From positions 104,068 through 168,067 of the forward strand of contig JAMCPI010000007.1 in assembly GCA_023379805.1 (NCBI GenBank): DNA of 64,000 nt. Reading direction: 5' to 3'. Made by a program: the position numbers and the translations under genes. Positions 34,336 to 42,097 of the stretch are shown piece by piece. This DNA is from Nitrososphaerota archaeon. GTDB lineage: Archaea; Thermoproteota; Nitrososphaeria; Nitrososphaerales; JACPRH01. The first letter of the stretch is position 1. Each line of letters starts with the position of its first letter. A model generated the notes under the pieces. The model was not told the DNA's origin. It ran no database searches and saw nothing but the letters and a program-made list of their open reading frames with translations.

Positions 34336-37287
34336 TTAAGAATTATTGAAGCTGTATGTGATTGATGGTCTGCTGCCGCCTACCCGCATGCTGTAGTATG
34401 TGTTGTTGCTGTAGATGGTTGTGCTGTTTGAGTTTTTGACTTGGACGTTTTGTATTCCTGATGAGTAAAGGTTTTGCTGGAATGTGATTGTGTTTGTGCC
34501 GTTCACTACGTATTTGGAGATATCGAGCGCGATGTTGATGAATACCTTGGCGTTCTGGGGAGAGTAGCTGGCTGGCAGGGTTGCTACTGTTTGGTTGTTA
34601 ACGAGTATTGAGACCTCTCCCCTATTGTTGTAGTCGTAACCTTGGAAGGATAGGGTATACCTTTTGCTAGGTGGTGAGGATATTATTTTGTCGTAGATTC
34701 CTGTTACCGTAGTTGTTGATCCTGCGGTAACTGAGACCGTGATGCTGAGTGGTGCGGTGTAGCCGGACACTTCACCGAACGATACGTTGTGGTCGCCAGA
34801 TGCTATATATCTGTTCACAGGAGCTGCACCCCAAGATATGCCGTCTACAAAGATATCTCCGTTCACAGGAGCAGTATTAATCGAAAGTGTGTTGTTGATA
34901 GTTGGAGGGGGTGGAGTATTACTTAGGGCGCTGAACTTGTATGTGACCGACTCTATTACACCAATCGACAGGCTGTAGAACGTGCTGTTACTGTAAATGA
35001 TTGACGTAGCATTCCTTACTTGGATATTCCTCATTCCTGTTGAGTAGAGGTTCTCGCGGAAAGTAATGTTGTTCTCACCGCGCACAACATATTGAGATAT
35101 GTTTAGTGTGTAGTTGATAAAGACCTGAGAGTTTTGAGGTGAGTAGCTGAAAGGAAGCGTCGCAGCAATCTGGCTATTTACTAGTATTGAGACCTCTCCC
35201 CTATTGTTGTAGTCGTAGCCTTGGAAGGAGAGCGTGTAAGACGGATTAGAAGGGGCCGCGGTTCCGTTTTTGTTGAATGTCCATGCTGTGTGCAGCGGTA
35301 CTCCATTAATGTCGTACACCTGTACTGTTACTGTAGTTCCTGACACATCTACTGCTGCGAAACCGTAGGCGCTGTTGCACCAGTCCACTCTGGTCGTACA
35401 GTATTGCATAGATGCTCCTGCGCTACCCATGATGAACTCCTCATACTCACGGTTACTGTTGACGCCAGAAATTTTGCTACCATCAATGTGCGCATAGGCC
35501 ATTAGATGCTCATGGCCGTGTAATATCGCCGCAATAGATGGATGCGCATTCGTTATGTTGGTCCATCGAGCTGGTGAAGCCGGTATCGGAGAGGCGTCGG
35601 AGACAACGTAGACTGGCGCATGCCACGCGATGAATGTGAGTGCACAGCCCTTGCCGCCGCATCCACTCGTCTCTGCGGTGGTAAGATCTGCATCTAACCA
35701 GTTGAGCTGATCATCGCTTGGTCTTGTTGAGCTAAGGTCATCTACGACAGCCATCCCGACGAAGTGACTGTTGCCATAATCGAATGAGAAGTCTAGGCTT
35801 TCTTGTCCTGAACGGTTGGTGTATCTTGTTCCACCGAATGAGGTTACTATTGTGCCGATGTTGAAGCTACTCTGCCATAACGCGTTGACACCAACATCAC
35901 GGTTACCCATTACAGGTATAGTCTTTGAGAGCAAGTTGCTGTTCACTACGCTCTTCCAGACTGAGGGACAGTTACTCTGACTAAAGTCGTAGCACAGATC
36001 TCCGGTGAAGAGATGGAATGCAGGGTTGAAGCTGTTGGCCGTATTTGTGATACGAGAGAACACTGCTGTGTTTACAGGTGTAGTCGTATCATTACCTCGA
36101 CTATCGCCCATTACAACAAACCTGAACGATGTAGATGTAGTGACTGTAGTCGTTATCGTTGACGTTGTCGTAGTGGTGGTTGTAGTGGTTGTAGTTGTGG
36201 TTGTTGATCCGGTGTTGAATTTGTATGTGGTTGATTCTCTACCGCCGATCCTTAAGCTGTAGTATGTGTTGTTGCTGTAGATGGTTGTGCTGTTTGAGTT
36301 TTTGACTTGGACGTTTTGTATTCCTGATGAGTAAAGGTTTTGCTGGAATGTGATTGTGTTTGTGCCGTTCACTACGTATTTGGAGATATCGAGCGCGATG
36401 TTGATGAATACCTTGGCGTTCTGGGGAGAGTAGCTGGCTGGCAGGGTTGCTACTGTTTGGTTGTTAACGAGTATTGAGACCTCTCCCTTATTGTTGTAGT
36501 CGTAGCCTTGCCATGATAAGGAGTAGGTTGTGTTCGCGGTAGTTGTACTAGTTGTCGTTGTTGTGACGGTGGTCGTAGTGGTTGTCGTAGTAGTGGTTGT
36601 GGTTGTTGTGGTTGTTGATCCAGTGTTGAATTTGTATGTGGTTGATTCTCTACCGCCGATCCTTAAGCTGTAGTATGTGTTGTTGCTGTAGATTACTTGA
36701 TTGTTAGGTCCGGTGATCCGAATGTTCCTTACACCTGAAGAGTAGATGTTCTGTCTGAAGGTAATGTTATTTGCGCCAAGTATAACATATTGCGATATAT
36801 CTAGCGTGTAGTTGACGAAGATCTTCGTATTCTGCGGAGAGTAGATTGTCGGAAGTGTAGCTACAACTTGGTTGTTGACCAACACAGACACTTCTCCCTT
36901 ATTGTTGTAATCGTAGCCTTGCCATGATAAGGAGTAGGTTGTGTTCGCGGTAGTTGTACTAGTTGTCGTTGTTGTCGTCGTAGTGGTGGTTGTATTGCTG
37001 ATGAGTTTCGTAGAGGAAGTGTTGGTTGAGGTTTTGGTAGCAGTAGTGTTGCTAGTAATGGTTGTTGTTGTCGTTGAGTTAGTTGGATTATTGGTGGTTG
37101 TGTTGGATACTGCCATTTTGTGTATTGAGCTTGTTGTTATGGGTGGTGGTGTTGAGTAAATTACGTTGATTGGATCTGCGTAGGCGGTGAAGAGGAATAG
37201 AGATACGAGACCAATCATAGATAAAAGAATTATTGCTTTACCGGTTCGATGGTACTCGTCATTTATATTGAAACTTTCAAGCGTCAA
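34336..37287 (-). CDS. Secreted multi-domain protein with metallophosphatase domain
   Basis: 983 residues: N-terminal membrane/signal helix (about 17-38), Thr-rich linkers, four copies of a ~90-residue beta domain (each with FQGYDYNN or WQGYDYNN, then VSILVN and SPQN), a calcineurin-like phosphoesterase domain (about 395-640: GDSRG, GDLCYD, GNRDV, WHAP, GHEH) and a PEGA-like domain near 785-850. All five metallophosphatase blocks are present, so it is probably an active extracellular phosphoesterase with adhesive or carbohydrate-binding side domains. No C-terminal anchor; Thr tracts are encoded by ACN repeats. Confidence 0.82.
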   Translation of the reverse strand: MTLESFNINDEYHRTGKAIILLSMIGLVSLFLFTAYADPINVIYSTPPPITTSSIHKMAVSNTTTNNPTNSTTTTTITSNTTATKTSTNTSSTKLISNTTTTTTTTTTTSTTTANTTYSLSWQGYDYNNKGEVSVLVNNQVVATLPTIYSPQNTKIFVNYTLDISQYVILGANNITFRQNIYSSGVRNIRITGPNNQVIYSNNTYYSLRIGGRESTTYKFNTGSTTTTTTTTTTTTTTTTVTTTTTSTTTANTTYSLSWQGYDYNNKGEVSILVNNQTVATLPASYSPQNAKVFINIALDISKYVVNGTNTITFQQNLYSSGIQNVQVKNSNSTTIYSNNTYYSLRIGGRESTTYKFNTGSTTTTTTTTTTTTTTSTITTTVTTSTSFRFVVMGDSRGNDTTTPVNTAVFSRITNTANSFNPAFHLFTGDLCYDFSQSNCPSVWKSVVNSNLLSKTIPVMGNRDVGVNALWQSSFNIGTIVTSFGGTRYTNRSGQESLDFSFDYGNSHFVGMAVVDDLSSTRPSDDQLNWLDADLTTAETSGCGGKGCALTFIAWHAPVYVVSDASPIPASPARWTNITNAHPSIAAILHGHEHLMAYAHIDGSKISGVNSNREYEEFIMGSAGASMQYCTTRVDWCNSAYGFAAVDVSGTTVTVQVYDINGVPLHTAWTFNKNGTAAPSNPSYTLSFQGYDYNNRGEVSILVNSQIAATLPFSYSPQNSQVFINYTLNISQYVVRGENNITFRENLYSTGMRNIQVRNATSIIYSNSTFYSLSIGVIESVTYKFSALSNTPPPPTINNTLSINTAPVNGDIFVDGISWGAAPVNRYIASGDHNVSFGEVSGYTAPLSITVSVTAGSTTTVTGIYDKIISSPPSKRYTLSFQGYDYNNRGEVSILVNNQTVATLPASYSPQNAKVFINIALDISKYVVNGTNTITFQQNLYSSGIQNVQVKNSNSTTIYSNNTYYSMRVGGSRPSITYSFNNS

Positions 37288-37513
37288 ATCAGATCAAGTT
37301 ATCTAGTAAAAGATAAGCAAGTATTATTGCACTAAGTGTACTAATTAACACAACCTAACACATGTTAATGTTTTTGATATTATTTCGCCAATATATTCGA
37401 TGTAATGGCGGGACAAGTGTTCGATAATATTAGGTTAAACGAAAGCAACGCGTCACGAATTTTGTTCGTAAAACCCGGTTCTGAACGAAACTAGCCTGCT
37501 CACCGTTTTCTCC

Positions 37514-37600
37514 CTTATTCACTTGCTTCAAATTCGTCTCTCATCTTGATTTGTCTTCTTTTTTGGTTGTAGCTTAGCGAGTAGTTGTGTGTTGTGTCTT
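37514..37600 (-). repeat. uvrC 3'-end duplicate, copy R1
   Basis: About 87 bp matching the last ~90 bp of uvrC (40452-40546) with roughly ten mismatches and a 2-bp gap. On the minus strand it would encode HNYSLSYNQKRRQIKMRDEF then a stop. It marks the outer edge of the MazEF-like cassette. Confidence 0.85.
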
Positions 37601-37601
37601 G

Positions 37602-37664
37602 TTGAAAGGAGCGTTTGTTATCGTACCTTTTCCCTTCACCAATCTAGCTTCGGCTATACTTCCA
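37602..37664 (+). pseudogene. Remnant of a MazF/PemK toxin N-terminus
   Basis: Starts TTG and encodes KGAFVIVPFPFTNLASA, nearly the same as the first residues of the intact toxin at 38088 (KGKFVLIPFPFTNLASA); similarity then stops. A decayed second copy of the toxin, directly after uvrC repeat R1. The rest of 37288-37893 shows no intact gene. Confidence 0.65.
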
Positions 37665-37893
37665 CGGCTTCGTATCTGTTTAGTAAAGCCATCTCTCACT
37701 TGCGCTTTCGGGTTTCACTCGAATTCAGAGCGTTTTTTCTCAGACTGTTTGATGACATATTGAATAACAAAGACAGTTACTTCCCTGTGATGCGGCACCC
37801 ACGTTGTTTGTTTTGGGTTCTTAACCTAACTAATGCGTCAAAAGTGCGAGCAGGAATGATTACGCTTATATCTACAGGTATTCTTATGCGTAA

Positions 37894-38091
37894 TTGGAAA
37901 TGGGCGCAGTCGGGTCAGAGATCAAGAAGATGAAGCGGGAGCTTAAAGATCTTCAGAAGAAGGTAGACGCAATGATTGATGAAAGGCAGTCAATTGAGGC
38001 TATGATGACTAGTGAGCGCTCTTTGAGTGAGTTTTTCTCGGATGAGCCTGCGATATATTCAGAAAAGGATTTGAAGGTTAAGTATCGTTGA
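37894..38091 (+). CDS. MazE-like antitoxin
   Basis: 65 residues, coiled-coil N-terminus (EIKKMKRELKDLQKKVDAM) and a short acidic C-terminal part (SLSEFFSDEPAIY) likely to bind the toxin. A TATA-like CTTATATC at about 37865-37872 lies 25-30 nt before TTG 37894 (ATG 37900 possible), so leaderless. Its stop overlaps the toxin start (TTGA). The function follows from pairing with the PemK-type toxin. Confidence 0.7.
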   Translation: MEMGAVGSEIKKMKRELKDLQKKVDAMIDERQSIEAMMTSERSLSEFFSDEPAIYSEKDLKVKYR

Positions 38092-38417
38092 AGGGAAAGT
38101 TCGTTCTCATACCTTTTCCCTTTACCAATTTGGCTTCGGCGAAGCTCCGACCAGCCCTTGTGCTATATGAAGGCAAAGATGATGTAATTGTCTTGTTTGT
38201 TTCTTCTAAGGTGCCCCAAGAACCAGCTCGCTATGAAGTAGTCATTGAACAGCACCACCCAGAATACACACTTACGGGTCTCAAGGTTTCATCGGTCGTG
38301 AGGATAGATAAAGTTGCTACGGTGCTAAAAAGTCTAATCGTAGGCGAGATCGGCGAACTAGGGCCATCCTTTAAGGATGAAGTCAACCTCCGGTTAGGGG
38401 AACTGTTTAAGTTCTAA
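38088..38417 (+). CDS. MazF/PemK-type RNase toxin
   Basis: 109 residues. The PemK-like barrel begins KGKFVLIPFPFTN, with the family segments KLRPALVLYE, VSSKVP and VVRIDKVATVLKS. MazF-type toxins cleave mRNA. Translationally coupled to the antitoxin before it. Lies between uvrC repeats R1 and R2. Confidence 0.85.
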   Translation: MKGKFVLIPFPFTNLASAKLRPALVLYEGKDDVIVLFVSSKVPQEPARYEVVIEQHHPEYTLTGLKVSSVVRIDKVATVLKSLIVGEIGELGPSFKDEVNLRLGELFKF

Positions 38418-38566
38418 TTAGTATGGCTGTACAATTATGTGGAATCCTACACAGGCCGAACTTGAAATCGAAAGGAGGATGGTGCCAAAGCAGCTACCGA
38501 AAGTTATGTATCTATACGCGGTTGATTTGGATCACTTTGTTATTTCTGCTAAAAAAAGTTGATGCG

Positions 38567-38734
38567 ATGGCTGGTAAGGCTCTGGTGAAGGCGGAGGTAC
38601 AGGTTCTTTCTAAAGAGGGTAGATTTGTGCTAAAGATACCTAGACAACTCTTTGAGTTCTACCGTCTTGAGGAAAATGATTACACTGTAATGGCTTCTGA
38701 AAAAGAACCCACAAGCATTATTGTGACCGTTTAG
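38567..38734 (+). CDS. Small AbrB-like DNA-binding protein
   Basis: 55 residues from ATG 38567: VQVLSKEGRFVLKIPRQLFE then NDYTVMASEKEP fits a short AbrB swapped-hairpin domain. Upstream in-frame sequence (from 38423) lacks coding character. Orphan antitoxin or regulator within the MazEF-like cassette. Confidence 0.5.
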   Translation: MAGKALVKAEVQVLSKEGRFVLKIPRQLFEFYRLEENDYTVMASEKEPTSIIVTV

Positions 38735-38743
38735 ACCCTTTTT

Positions 38744-38833
38744 CTTATTTATCTGCTTCTTTGAATTCGTCTCTCATCTTGATTTGTCTTCGTTTTCGAT
38801 TTTAGATGAGTGAGTAGTTGTGGGTTGTATCTC
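38744..38833 (-). repeat. uvrC 3'-end duplicate, copy R2
   Basis: About 90 bp matching the uvrC 3' end. The minus strand reads THNYSLI, stop, then KRRQIKMRDEFKEADK, stop. It separates the MazEF-like cassette from the AbiE-like cassette. Confidence 0.85.
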
Positions 38834-38834
38834 T

Positions 38835-39644
38835 TTAGGCTTTGAGAACGGTTACCTGCTTAAGCAGAGATCTTGTATCTACGGTTCTGCCGTAGAAGAA
38901 TAACGCTTCTCGGTCACCCAGAACTTCTTGTAGGGTTTCGACTACCAGTTCGGTCAGACCTAGTTTCGAAATAAGTTTCTTCATCTGCTTATAGTCTACT
39001 TGTTCGGGGAGCATCGATCCTATTCTTTCTTCAGGATCTAGCAGCGCAATGATGTCAGAGCCATCCTTGACCACCTTAGCTTTCAGCCACTCAAGCCTCT
39101 GTGGGTTCATTGTTGCGCCTTTGGTCCTGATATCATACGACCTGTCTCGCCTAGCCTTCACCTTGAAAAGCGTCAGGAGAGCCTTACTTGGCACGTAGCA
39201 GACGGAGTCCGTATCCAGCTTGACCTCCTTCTTGTAGCCCTCATCTTCGCACAACAGGTATGGAATCTTTTTAGAATTGTCTTCGTGAAACTCACTTGCA
39301 GTAGCATATTCGTAGCTGCAGGCATCGATCTCCATATCACCTATTTTCTCGCCTGTCTTGGAAGTAATTGGCTTGCTTGCCGTTACTGTTGTTCCGGTAA
39401 TATCATGTTGGATATCATAGCCATGGGATCGCTCGTAGCCCTCAATTATCTCATCAAAGCTGCCTCTGTAGCTCCGCCCGACTACGTCTATATCGACTGA
39501 ACCATAGTACGGGTTGTAGAAGTAGACCGCCCACCCTCCTATTATGACAGGTGTACCAAAGTGGCGGTAGTATCGCAGGAAGCTGACAAGTTCCACGTAC
39601 GAAGCTACTACCAGTTCCGAGCCCTTGGGTAATTCGTTTGTCAT
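38835..39644 (-). CDS. AbiEii-like nucleotidyltransferase toxin
   Basis: 269 residues. Nucleotidyltransferase signature GGWAVYFYNPYYGSVDIDVV (GG...S-x-DxD), with a further acidic strand MEIDACSYE; the C-terminal half is helical (KVKARRDRSYDIRTKGA contains the conserved Lys and Asp). This fits the DUF1814/AbiEii group, which modifies tRNA or other targets as a toxin. It follows the HTH gene 39697-40347 by 52 bp. Confidence 0.7.
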   Translation of the reverse strand: MTNELPKGSELVVASYVELVSFLRYYRHFGTPVIIGGWAVYFYNPYYGSVDIDVVGRSYRGSFDEIIEGYERSHGYDIQHDITGTTVTASKPITSKTGEKIGDMEIDACSYEYATASEFHEDNSKKIPYLLCEDEGYKKEVKLDTDSVCYVPSKALLTLFKVKARRDRSYDIRTKGATMNPQRLEWLKAKVVKDGSDIIALLDPEERIGSMLPEQVDYKQMKKLISKLGLTELVVETLQEVLGDREALFFYGRTVDTRSLLKQVTVLKA

Positions 39645-39696
39645 GTCTCTTCTCTATCCTATGATTTCAGCTTAGACGACCTTGATGGCTTCCCTG

Positions 39697-40347
39697 TCAG
39701 CGTCTAACTGTGAATGATGAGGAGAGATCAGTAGTAGCTGCATAGAGCTTCATAGCACCGTCTCTGCCGGCGGCGCCGCCGCAGAAGAGGTCAATCACAG
39801 CCTGCACTGGTTCGGCTATGTTAAACCCTTTTACTTGTCTTGCGTTCCGAAGTATCCCCACTGAATCGGGTCTAAGTATCTGGACAGTTACATCGCCTCG
39901 TCCCTCAGGGATCTGATGCGCGAGTTCGAGCGGTTTATCTGAGTAGACATGAACCATCGGATAGGTAATGTAGTACTCGATGTACTTGGTGAGAGCGGAA
40001 AATGCGGTTAAAGCATAGGTACCGTCATGAACTGCAGCGTTTCTTACAAGCTTCTCGACCTTCGATACCTCCGATTCCTCAGTTCTAATCTCCTTCACGA
40101 CGAGCCTTGACAGCGGCCGTTCTATTGACAGTGCTTCTAGTAGCCTAAGCGGGTCTTTGAGCTCCAAGTGCCCCTTTGCTCTTTGCGCTACTATTCCTGG
40201 CGCCTCCAGATCCTTGACTACGTGGTTTACTAGGTTTCTAGATGCCCCAACTTTTCTTGAGATCTCGATCTGTGAGCTCTGCTTATGCGCGAGCAGATAT
40301 GCAACGACCTTGTAAGTCTGTGTGGCTGTTAGTCTCACCATCACCAT
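39697..40347 (-). CDS. AbiEi-like winged-helix antitoxin/regulator
   Basis: 216 residues. N-terminal winged helix (SSQIEISRKVGASRNLVNHV), then a larger domain ending near the TA partner's promoter-distal side. AbiEi antitoxins repress their own promoter. Directly upstream are two tandem 18-bp palindromes and a TATA box, which supports that role. ATG start at 40347, likely leaderless. Confidence 0.65.
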   Translation of the reverse strand: MVMVRLTATQTYKVVAYLLAHKQSSQIEISRKVGASRNLVNHVVKDLEAPGIVAQRAKGHLELKDPLRLLEALSIERPLSRLVVKEIRTEESEVSKVEKLVRNAAVHDGTYALTAFSALTKYIEYYITYPMVHVYSDKPLELAHQIPEGRGDVTVQILRPDSVGILRNARQVKGFNIAEPVQAVIDLFCGGAAGRDGAMKLYAATTDLSSSFTVRR

Positions 40348-40372
40348 TCACTTTGCTAGCTTACATGCCGCT

Positions 40373-40422
40373 CTTATTTAAATAAATCCCATAAACATGG
40401 GATTATCCCATAATTATGGGAT
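40373..40422 (-). promoter_or_regulatory. Promoter with two tandem 18-bp operators, AbiE-like pair
   Basis: ATCCCATAAACATGGGAT (40386-40403) and ATCCCATAATTATGGGAT (40405-40422) are separated by one base. On the minus strand they precede a TTTAAATA box about 30 nt before the ATG at 40347. Two side-by-side dimer sites for an autorepressor. Confidence 0.75.
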
Positions 40423-40451
40423 TGTATTGCCTAATTTTAGTCGCTCGTATC

Positions 40452-40546
40452 GCTTATTCACTCATTCGCTTCTTTGAATTCGTCTCTTAACTTGATTTGT
40501 CTTCTTTTTCGGTTGTAGCTGAGTGAGAAGTTGTGTGTTGCGTCTC
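40452..40546 (-). repeat. uvrC 3' end, resident copy R3
   Basis: The 3' terminal ~90 bp of intact uvrC plus a few bases beyond its stop. Parent or current copy of the segment repeated at 37514 and 38744. Confidence 0.85.
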
Positions 40547-42080
40547 GGATTTGTCGGAGTAGGAGCATCATTTTGGTGTTCTTGTTGTATTGCCGGGGGG
40601 TTTGCTGGTCTGGTAGGTATATTTCTTCGTGTTCTTTGGCTAGGCCTATGAGTGGGAGTTGGTTGAGTCCGAGTGTTTGTAGGGCTTTTTTGGCGGCGTT
40701 GACTTGCTGAGATCCTCCGTCTATAACTATTAGGTCTGGGAGCTGGGTGTCTTTTTCTTGGGTGGTTAGGCGTTTGTATCTTCTTTTTACTGCTTCGTTT
40801 ATTGCTGCGAAGTCGTCTTGTTTGTCTAGTGTTTTGATTTTGAATTTGCGGTAGTTGTTCTTATCCGGCTTTGCATCTTTGAAGCGAACCATTCCTGAGA
40901 CGATGTGCTCCTCGCCTAGGTTTGAGATGTCGAAGCACTCTATGATGCGTGGAACTGTGGGTAGGTTGAGGTTGGTTTGTAGGTCGAGTAGAGCTGTGTT
41001 TTCTTTTAGGTTGGATTCGATGTTTTTCTCTGCGAGTTTGACGAGTGCTAGTTTGTCGCCGCGTTGAGGGATGGTTAGTGTGACTGGGGCGTTTCGCTGT
41101 GTTGAGAGCAGTTTCTCTAATGCGTTTTTTTCTTCGTTGTCTGTCCAGCAGGTTTTGTTGAGCAGTATTTCTCTTGGTATTTGGTTGCCGGTGGTGTAGT
41201 ATGCTTTGAGGAATTCTTGTTCGATTTGTGGCTGCAAATCTATTGTGAACTCTTTCTTTCCTAGGAGTACGCCTTTTCGCACTCCCATCTGGACGACTCG
41301 GAGTTTTTCTCCTAGTTGTCTGAATACCATTACGTCTTGGTCGAAGCGTCTTTCGTTGTCTACGATTTGGCGGTGTGTGAGAAGTTGGATGGATTGGATT
41401 TGGTCGCGTAGTTCTAGTGCGCGTTCATACTTCTTCTCGTTGGATGCTTCTTTCATTTGTTTGTTGAGTTGTTTGAGTGTGTGCGCATAGTCTCCTTTTA
41501 GGAATCTGCATGCCTGTTCTACTTGTGCGTTGTACCATTCTTTGCTTACTGCTTCGATGCAGGGTGCGGTGCAAAGGTTGATGTGGTAGTTTAGGCAGGC
41601 GCGTTTGGGGAGTTTTCTGCAGGTTCGTATTTTGAAGACCTTCTGGACTAGGCGGGTGAGGTCTTGTCGCATGTATCCGTCTGTGTAGGGGCCGAAGGAT
41701 TCTAGTTTGGGGGAGACTCTGCGTGATGTTAGGAGTCTGGGGTAGGCTTCTCTGGTTAGTGCGATGTAGGCGAATGTTTTTGCGTCTTTTAGGTTGATGT
41801 TGTATTTTGGTGTGTGCTGCTTGATGAGTTTGTTCTCCAGTAGGAGTGCTTCGACTTCGTTGTTCACGATGATCCAGTCGAGGTTTCGGCTCTTGGAGAC
41901 AAGTTGTCGGGTTTTAATCGGCTGGTTGTTTTTGAGAAAGTAGCTGCTGACGCGTTTGCGCAGGTTTTTTGCTTTACCAACATAGAGGACGGTGTCTTTT
42001 TCGTCTTTGAATAGGTAGACTCCTGGTTCACTGGGTATTTCTCTGCTTTTGAAGCTGCTGGGAGTCTTTAGATGCATCAT
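40458..42080 (-). CDS. uvrC: Excinuclease ABC subunit C, without the C-terminal (HhH)2 domain
   Basis: 540 residues. GIY-YIG nuclease domain (PGVYLFKDEKDTVLYVGKAK, residues about 19-38), Cys-rich region (RACLNYHINLCTAPC), UVR motif (YERALELRDQIQ) and RNase-H-like nuclease domain (IECFDISN, later LIVIDGG and LPLIGLAKEHEEI). It stops about 30 residues after that domain, where bacterial UvrC continues into a tandem helix-hairpin-helix. Makes both incisions in nucleotide excision repair. Starts 17 bp after uvrA. Confidence 0.95.
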   Translation of the reverse strand: MMHLKTPSSFKSREIPSEPGVYLFKDEKDTVLYVGKAKNLRKRVSSYFLKNNQPIKTRQLVSKSRNLDWIIVNNEVEALLLENKLIKQHTPKYNINLKDAKTFAYIALTREAYPRLLTSRRVSPKLESFGPYTDGYMRQDLTRLVQKVFKIRTCRKLPKRACLNYHINLCTAPCIEAVSKEWYNAQVEQACRFLKGDYAHTLKQLNKQMKEASNEKKYERALELRDQIQSIQLLTHRQIVDNERRFDQDVMVFRQLGEKLRVVQMGVRKGVLLGKKEFTIDLQPQIEQEFLKAYYTTGNQIPREILLNKTCWTDNEEKNALEKLLSTQRNAPVTLTIPQRGDKLALVKLAEKNIESNLKENTALLDLQTNLNLPTVPRIIECFDISNLGEEHIVSGMVRFKDAKPDKNNYRKFKIKTLDKQDDFAAINEAVKRRYKRLTTQEKDTQLPDLIVIDGGSQQVNAAKKALQTLGLNQLPLIGLAKEHEEIYLPDQQTPRQYNKNTKMMLLLRQIRDATHNFSLSYNRKRRQIKLRDEFKEANE

Positions 42081-42097
42081 TTACCTAGACACATACG

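Noticed and set aside
37589..37933. 114-codon plus-strand frame
   Set aside because: Composite of uvrC repeat antisense and MazF relic; only the first ~20 codons after 37602 resemble a protein.
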